From Arthrobacter sp. Hiyo4 (GTDB lineage Bacteria; Actinomycetota; Actinomycetes; Actinomycetales; Micrococcaceae), in assembly GCA_002370555.1 (NCBI GenBank), contig AP014718.1, positions 3,472,001-3,536,000 on the forward strand: a DNA stretch of 64,000 bases. The letters are read 5' to 3'. Below are positions 59,850 through 64,000 of the stretch, one piece after another. The notes beneath the pieces are model-generated. The model did not search any database. It was not told the origin of the DNA and was given only the letters and a program-made list of their open reading frames with translations. The position numbers and the translations under genes are program-made. Within the stretch, counting starts at the first letter, position 1; the number at the start of each line of letters is the position of its first letter.

Positions 59850-61382
59850 TTACTGGAGCGTGGCGGTCAGCCGGGCGACGTTATCGACATAACGGGCAGC
59901 GAGGGGGCGCTGCAGCCAGTCCTCGAGTATGAGCTCGTTGGAAATGTCGCGGTATGTGTCTTCGACCGCGCGCATGTTGTTCACGGTTTCCGCGCCGAGC
60001 AGCATCACCGAGACCTCCATGTTCAGCGAGAAGGAGCGCATGTCCATGTTGCTGGAGCCCAGGACAGCCACTTCGTCGTCGATGGTGAAGTGCTTGGCGT
60101 GCAGCACAAAGGGCGCCTTGTAGAGGTAGATCCGGACGCCAGCCTCCAGCAGCGCCTCGTAATAGGAACGCTGGGCGTGGTGGACCAGGAACTGATCACC
60201 CTTTTCGGAGACGAACAGCTCCACGTCCACGCCACGCTGGGCTGCGGTGGTGATCGCGTAGAGCAGGGAGTCATCGGGCACGAAATACGGGCTACAGATG
60301 GAGATCCGGTGCTGGGCGGAGTAGATCAGGGTGTTGAAGAGACGCAGGTTGTTTTCCGTGATGAACCCGGGTCCGCTGGGCACCACCTGGGCCGTGACGT
60401 TGCCCGGCTCGGGATTGGCCGGAAGCTGCAGCTGGTGTTCCAGGGACTCGTCGGTCTCGCTGAGCCAGTCCGTGGCGAAAACGACGTTGAGCGTGGTGAC
60501 GATCGGTCCGCGCAGGCAGGCCATCAGCTCCACCCATTCGCGGCCGGCCTTGCGGTGTTTGGGGTTGTTGTAGGAGGGCTCAATCAGGTTCTGCGAGCCC
60601 GTGAAGGCGAGTTCGCCGTCGACCACCATGATTTTGCGGTGGTTCCGAAGGTCCGGGCGGCGCCATTGTCCGTGGATGGGCAGCACCGGGAGCATGCGCT
60701 TCCACTGGATCTTTCCCGCCCGCAGCCGTTTGAGCAGGTCGCGGTAACCCTTGACCCGGAGCGTGCCGATGTGGTCAAACAGCACGCGCACTTCCACGCC
60801 CCGCTCGGCGGCCTCCTCCAGGGCGGTCAGCAGGTCATCGGTGACGTGGTCCGTGCTCATGATGTAGAACTCGGCGTTGACGAACATCTTGGCTTTGCGC
60901 ACGGCCTGGGTCATGGCCAGGATCGAGTCCGGGTAGCCGGGAAGGAGGTCCACGGAATTGCCGTCCACCATGGGGAGGGAGCCGAGCCGCCGGTTCAATT
61001 CGCCAGCCGACTTCACCCATTCGGGCCCGGGGTACTCACTGACGACGTCGGCCAGCGCCGAGATGCCGGACCGCACCCGGGTGTTGATGATCTCCTGCTG
61101 CTGGCGGCGGCGGCTGGAGAGCTTGAAGTTTCCGAACAGCAGGAAAAGGACCAGGCCCAGGAACGGTATGAAGAAGATACCCAGCAGCCAGGCCATGGCC
61201 GTGGTGGGGCGCCTGTTGCCGGGGATGATGCCGATGGCCAGAACCCGGATCACCAGGTCCGCAACGCTGAGCACCACCACCACCCACATCGGCGCGGTAC
61301 CGACAAGCGAAACTGGCCACAGCACTGGAATACCCCCGGATTGCGCGCACCCGCGGACCGGTTCCGGCGGGGCAATGACCAC
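59850..61382 (-). CDS. cls: cardiolipin synthase (phospholipase D family)
   Basis: 510 residues, intact. Two N-terminal membrane helices (VVVVLSVADLVIRVLAIGI and MAWLLGIFFIPFLGLVLFLLFG), then two phospholipase D active sites NHRKIMVVD and HAKHFTIDD with GSQNLIEPSYNN and GSSNMDMRSFSLN after them. It joins two phosphatidylglycerols to cardiolipin. GTG 61382 opens the frame; ATG near residue 32 (MWVVVVLSV) is a plausible shorter start. It lies between the two pab genes, in the opposite direction. Confidence 0.9.
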   Translation of the reverse strand: MVIAPPEPVRGCAQSGGIPVLWPVSLVGTAPMWVVVVLSVADLVIRVLAIGIIPGNRRPTTAMAWLLGIFFIPFLGLVLFLLFGNFKLSSRRRQQQEIINTRVRSGISALADVVSEYPGPEWVKSAGELNRRLGSLPMVDGNSVDLLPGYPDSILAMTQAVRKAKMFVNAEFYIMSTDHVTDDLLTALEEAAERGVEVRVLFDHIGTLRVKGYRDLLKRLRAGKIQWKRMLPVLPIHGQWRRPDLRNHRKIMVVDGELAFTGSQNLIEPSYNNPKHRKAGREWVELMACLRGPIVTTLNVVFATDWLSETDESLEHQLQLPANPEPGNVTAQVVPSGPGFITENNLRLFNTLIYSAQHRISICSPYFVPDDSLLYAITTAAQRGVDVELFVSEKGDQFLVHHAQRSYYEALLEAGVRIYLYKAPFVLHAKHFTIDDEVAVLGSSNMDMRSFSLNMEVSVMLLGAETVNNMRAVEDTYRDISNELILEDWLQRPLAARYVDNVARLTATLQ

Positions 61383-61417
61383 AGCTTAGCCGCGGCCGGC
61401 CCTACTAAGCTGGAGCC

Positions 61418-62359
61418 ATGACTTCTCCTGCGCCCGTGGTGCTCATTTTCCTTGACCCCGCGTTCCCGGACGGCCGGCTGGCCGACGCTTCGCAACCCCA
61501 GCTGATGGCCACGGACCAGGGCGCCACCCGAGGCGACGGCGTGTTCGAATCCATGCTCGCCGTAGGCGGCGCGGTGCGGAAGCTGCAGGCGCATCTGGAC
61601 CGGCTCGGCGGGTCCGCGGACGCCCTGGACCTGGTGATTCCGGCGCAGGATGCGTGGCGGGCGGCGATCGCCACGGGCCTCGCGGCGCACCGCACGCAGC
61701 ACCCCGCGCCGTTGCCGGCCGAGGACGAGCTCGTGGTGAAGCTCGTGGTCACCCGCGGCCCGGAAGGCGCAGAGTCCCCCACGTGCTGGGTTCAGGTCTC
61801 CCCGGTAGGCGCCCTGGGACGCCGCCAGCGCGAAACCGGCATCGACGTCATCCTCCTGGACCGCGGCTACGACAGCGACGTGGCTGAGCGTGCCCCGTGG
61901 CTGCTGCTCGGCGCCAAGACCCTGTCCTATGCCACGAACATGGCTGCCCTGCGTTACGCCCACAAACAGGGCGCGGACGACGTCATCTTCACATCCTCCG
62001 ACGGCCGGGTCTTGGAGGGCCCCACGTCCACTGTGCTGCTGGCACACCTAGAAACCTTCGACGACGGCGCCGGTGCCACCCGCACGGTGCGCCGGCTCAT
62101 CACCCCGCAACTGGACAGCGGGATCCTCCCCGGGACCTCCCAGGGTGCACTGTTCGCGGCTGCCAAGGCAGCCGGCTGGGAGCTCGGCTACGGGCCGCTG
62201 GAGCCGCGGGACCTGCTGGACGCCGACGCCGTGTGGCTGATTTCCAGCATCAGGCTGCTCGCGCCGGTGAACCACATTGACGGCAAGGAGGTCGGGACGC
62301 CCGCGGTGCAGAAGCAGCTGACGGCCGAACTCAACGCATTGTTTGCCGGGATCCGGTAG
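61418..62359 (+). CDS. pabC: aminodeoxychorismate lyase (class IV aminotransferase)
   Basis: 313 residues, intact. PLP fold type IV: QGATRGDGVFESMLAVGG, VVKLVVTRGPEG, AKTLSYATNMAALRYAHKQGADD with the PLP-binding Lys, and SSDGRVLEGPTSTVLLAH. It releases pyruvate and p-aminobenzoate from aminodeoxychorismate, completing the step begun by the PabB-like protein at 57663. No ribosome site is obvious before ATG 61418 other than GGAG (CTGGAGCC). Confidence 0.85.
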   Translation: MTSPAPVVLIFLDPAFPDGRLADASQPQLMATDQGATRGDGVFESMLAVGGAVRKLQAHLDRLGGSADALDLVIPAQDAWRAAIATGLAAHRTQHPAPLPAEDELVVKLVVTRGPEGAESPTCWVQVSPVGALGRRQRETGIDVILLDRGYDSDVAERAPWLLLGAKTLSYATNMAALRYAHKQGADDVIFTSSDGRVLEGPTSTVLLAHLETFDDGAGATRTVRRLITPQLDSGILPGTSQGALFAAAKAAGWELGYGPLEPRDLLDADAVWLISSIRLLAPVNHIDGKEVGTPAVQKQLTAELNALFAGIR

Positions 62360-62408
62360 GTTCCCGGATCCCGTAGTTTTCCGAAGTTCAGCAGGGAGGC
62401 CTTAAGCC

Positions 62409-62876
62409 ATGGCGGTTCGCAGCGCAGGGATCCTTCTGTACCGGCAGGGAGCAGATGGGCTGGAAGTGTGGATAGCGCACATGGGCGGACCGTTCTGGGC
62501 CCGCAAACAAACCCAGTCCTGGTCGGTTCCCAAGGGCGAGTACCTACCCGACGAGGAACCCCTGGTGGCCGCGCTGCGCGAGTTTGCCGAAGAGATCGGC
62601 ACGCCGCCACCAGCTGTTGCCTACTTCGAGCTGGGCGCGTTCAGGCAACCGTCGGGAAAGATCATCACGGTGTTCACCGCGGAGTCTGACTTCCAGCCGG
62701 AACGGATTGTGAGCAACACGTTTCCGCTGGAGTGGCCCAAAGGTTCCGGCCTCATCCAGGACTTTCCCGAGGTGGACGACGCCCGGTGGGTGACGGAATC
62801 CGAGGCCCGCAGCAAGCTGGTCAAGGGCCAGCTTCCCCTCCTGGACGCCCTGCTGGAGCATGTTGGATGGCCCTGA
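62409..62876 (+). CDS. NUDIX hydrolase
   Basis: 155 residues, intact. The Nudix box GEYLPDEEPLVAALREFAEEIG fits GX5EX7REUXEEXGU. WSVPKGEYLP and FWARKQTQSW suggest the diadenosine-polyphosphate / MTH-like group that hydrolyses nucleoside diphosphate derivatives. Starts 49 nt after pabC, so a shared transcript is possible. Exact substrate unknown. Confidence 0.87.
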   Translation: MAVRSAGILLYRQGADGLEVWIAHMGGPFWARKQTQSWSVPKGEYLPDEEPLVAALREFAEEIGTPPPAVAYFELGAFRQPSGKIITVFTAESDFQPERIVSNTFPLEWPKGSGLIQDFPEVDDARWVTESEARSKLVKGQLPLLDALLEHVGWP

Positions 62877-62960
62877 GTCGACCTGACCAGGCCCGGGCCT
62901 GGGGGTTGAAGCGTGGCAATACCCTGTTGGTCCGTCCCGCAGGTCCGTATGGTTTGGTGC

Positions 62961-63425
62961 ATGAACTCTCACACACAGCCGACCAACAAATTGACGTTCG
63001 ACGAATGCTGGGAATTGCTTGCCGGGGACACACTGGGGCGCCTGGCCCTTGTAGTGGACGGCCATCCGGAGATCTTTCCGGTCAACTACGTCCTGGACCG
63101 CAGGAGCATCGTCTTCCGCAGCGCCGGCGGCACCAAACTGTGGGGCGCCAAGGCAGACCGTCCCGCGGCGCTGGAGATCGATGGATACGATCCCCGCACG
63201 GAGGTGGCCTGGAGTGTGGTGGTGCGCGGAGACACCGAAATGATGGAGGCACAGGCTGACAAGGACGCCGTCGACGCCCTGCATCTGGAGCCCTGGCAGC
63301 CCGGACCCAAGGACTACTACATCCGGATAAACCCGCTCGCACTGACCGGCCGCCGCTTCCAGGTCGCTAAACCGGACGTTTGGAACACCCGGTTGTCGGA
63401 CCGCCGTCGCGCTTCCTTCGAGTAG
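62961..63425 (+). CDS. pyridoxamine 5'-phosphate oxidase-fold flavin protein
   Basis: 154 residues, intact. The split-barrel start LTFDECWELLAGDTLGRLALVVDGHPEIFPVNYVLD and IVFRSAGGTKLWGAK match actinobacterial PNPOx-like F420- or FMN-binding proteins. ATG 62961 starts MNSHTQPTNK; the longer open frame from 62913 is not needed. Substrate unknown. Confidence 0.8.
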   Translation: MNSHTQPTNKLTFDECWELLAGDTLGRLALVVDGHPEIFPVNYVLDRRSIVFRSAGGTKLWGAKADRPAALEIDGYDPRTEVAWSVVVRGDTEMMEAQADKDAVDALHLEPWQPGPKDYYIRINPLALTGRRFQVAKPDVWNTRLSDRRRASFE

Positions 63426-63438
63426 CGCGGGAGAGCTT

Positions 63439-63995
63439 ATGGACGGCGAAGCCCCCGCTCCACTCGTCCCGGGTGTCCGGATCCGGCTGCTGCGGCGGAG
63501 CGATGCGGCCAGCCTGAGTGAGGCCTACCTCCGGAACCGGCAGCACCTCGCTGCATGGGAACCGGAGCGGGACGAAGCCTTTTCACTCCCAGGCATCAGC
63601 TGGACATCATCCGGGCCAAGCTCGCCCAGCATTCCGTGGGGCAGGAAGTTCCGTGGGTGCTGGTGAACCGCGACGACCACGCGTACATCGTCGGCGCCGT
63701 GACCCTTACCGGCATCGTCCGTGGGCCGTTCCTCAACGCCAACCTCGGGTACTGGGTTGATGCCAGCCTCAACCGGCGGGGCATCGGAGCTGCCGCGGTC
63801 CGCTTCGCCACGGACCATGCCCGGACAGAACTGGGCCTCCACCGGGTCCAGGCGGCAACGCTGCTCCACAATGAGCCCTCACGCAAGATCCTCAAACGCG
63901 CCGGGTTTCGGGAAATCGGCGTGGCGCCGCAGTACCTGAAGATCGCCGGCCGCTGGCAGGACCACCTGCTCCACCAACTGGTCCTCCACGGCTGA
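63439..63995 (+). CDS. GNAT-family N-acetyltransferase (one frameshift)
   Basis: About 185 residues, RimJ/RimL-like. VRIRLLRRSDAASLSEAYLRNRQHLAAWEP at the start, the acetyl-CoA segment LNRRGIGAAAVRFATDHA, and LHRVQAATLLHNEPSRKILKRAGF. One T of a T-run is missing near 63583. GGGAGAG precedes ATG 63439, 13 nt after the flavin protein gene, so the two are likely cotranscribed. Acceptor substrate unknown. Confidence 0.82.
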
Positions 63996-64000
63996 CGCGA

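Noticed and set aside
60090..61421. 443-codon plus-strand frame opposite cls
   Set aside because: Antisense of a clear cardiolipin synthase; His/Gly/Asp-rich nonsense composition.

Overview
The window is about 65% G+C chromosomal DNA of an actinobacterium. It most resembles the Arthrobacter / Pseudarthrobacter / Paenarthrobacter group (Micrococcaceae). The signs are an HspR-controlled dnaK-grpE-dnaJ-hspR operon with HAIR operators, a DUF222/HNH protein, DUF1206 and COG4315 lipoprotein genes, a DasR/NagR-type GlcNAc locus and actinobacterial-style ECF sigma/anti-sigma pairs. No rRNA, tRNA, CRISPR array or prophage was seen; the only mobile element recognised is one IS110-family insertion (about 9772-11178).

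The outstanding property is technical. About 29 of some 60 genes are broken by single-base losses, roughly 54 in total, mostly in short G/C runs. In every case the start and stop frames agree with pure -1 shifts. Housekeeping genes (grpE, the pabB-like gene, urtABCE, nagA) are hit as often as others, so I read this as homopolymer undercalling in a draft sequence. Genes are given over their full span with the break points noted. gdhA (two missing internal blocks) and a TetR gene without its HTH domain are damaged in ways this does not explain.

Layout. 17-9763: small kinase, aldo/keto reductase, MBL hydrolase, DEAD-box helicase with a possible leader attenuator, methyltransferase, two MFS exporters, membrane protein, trmB. 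9772-11178: IS110 element. 11335-19554: WXG100-like secreted protein and partner, DUF1206 and SRPBCC proteins, two ECF sigma/anti-sigma modules, a COG4315 lipoprotein and an Ala-rich exported protein. 19555-29075: Fic protein, DMP19-family protein divergent from a SWIM/SNF2 helicase, secreted HNH nuclease, DUF222-HNH protein, GH43-like protein. 29186-31808: amtB and a damaged gdhA (nitrogen). 31895-36876: GlcNAc use, with nagB, nagA and a PTS IIC gene divergent from IIB, IIA and a GntR regulator around a perfect dre-like palindrome. 37032-40540: pheA, flavin monooxygenase, membrane protein. 40616-45440: urtABCDE urea importer. 45811-49884: hspR, dnaJ, grpE, dnaK. 50106-57663: small acidic protein, truncated TetR, epimerase, MmpL exporter with MarR regulator, methyltransferase, Phd/PIN toxin-antitoxin, LysE exporter. 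57663-63995: kinase-PabB fusion, cardiolipin synthase, pabC, NUDIX, flavin-reductase-fold protein, GNAT.

Functional links: amtB, gdhA and urtABCDE form a nitrogen-supply theme, and the upstream regions of amtB and urtA share a spaced GAAAC motif. nagBA, the split PTS and the GntR gene form one regulon. The kinase-PabB fusion and pabC supply p-aminobenzoate for folate. The heat-shock operon is governed by its own HspR through two HAIR sites at the dnaK promoter.
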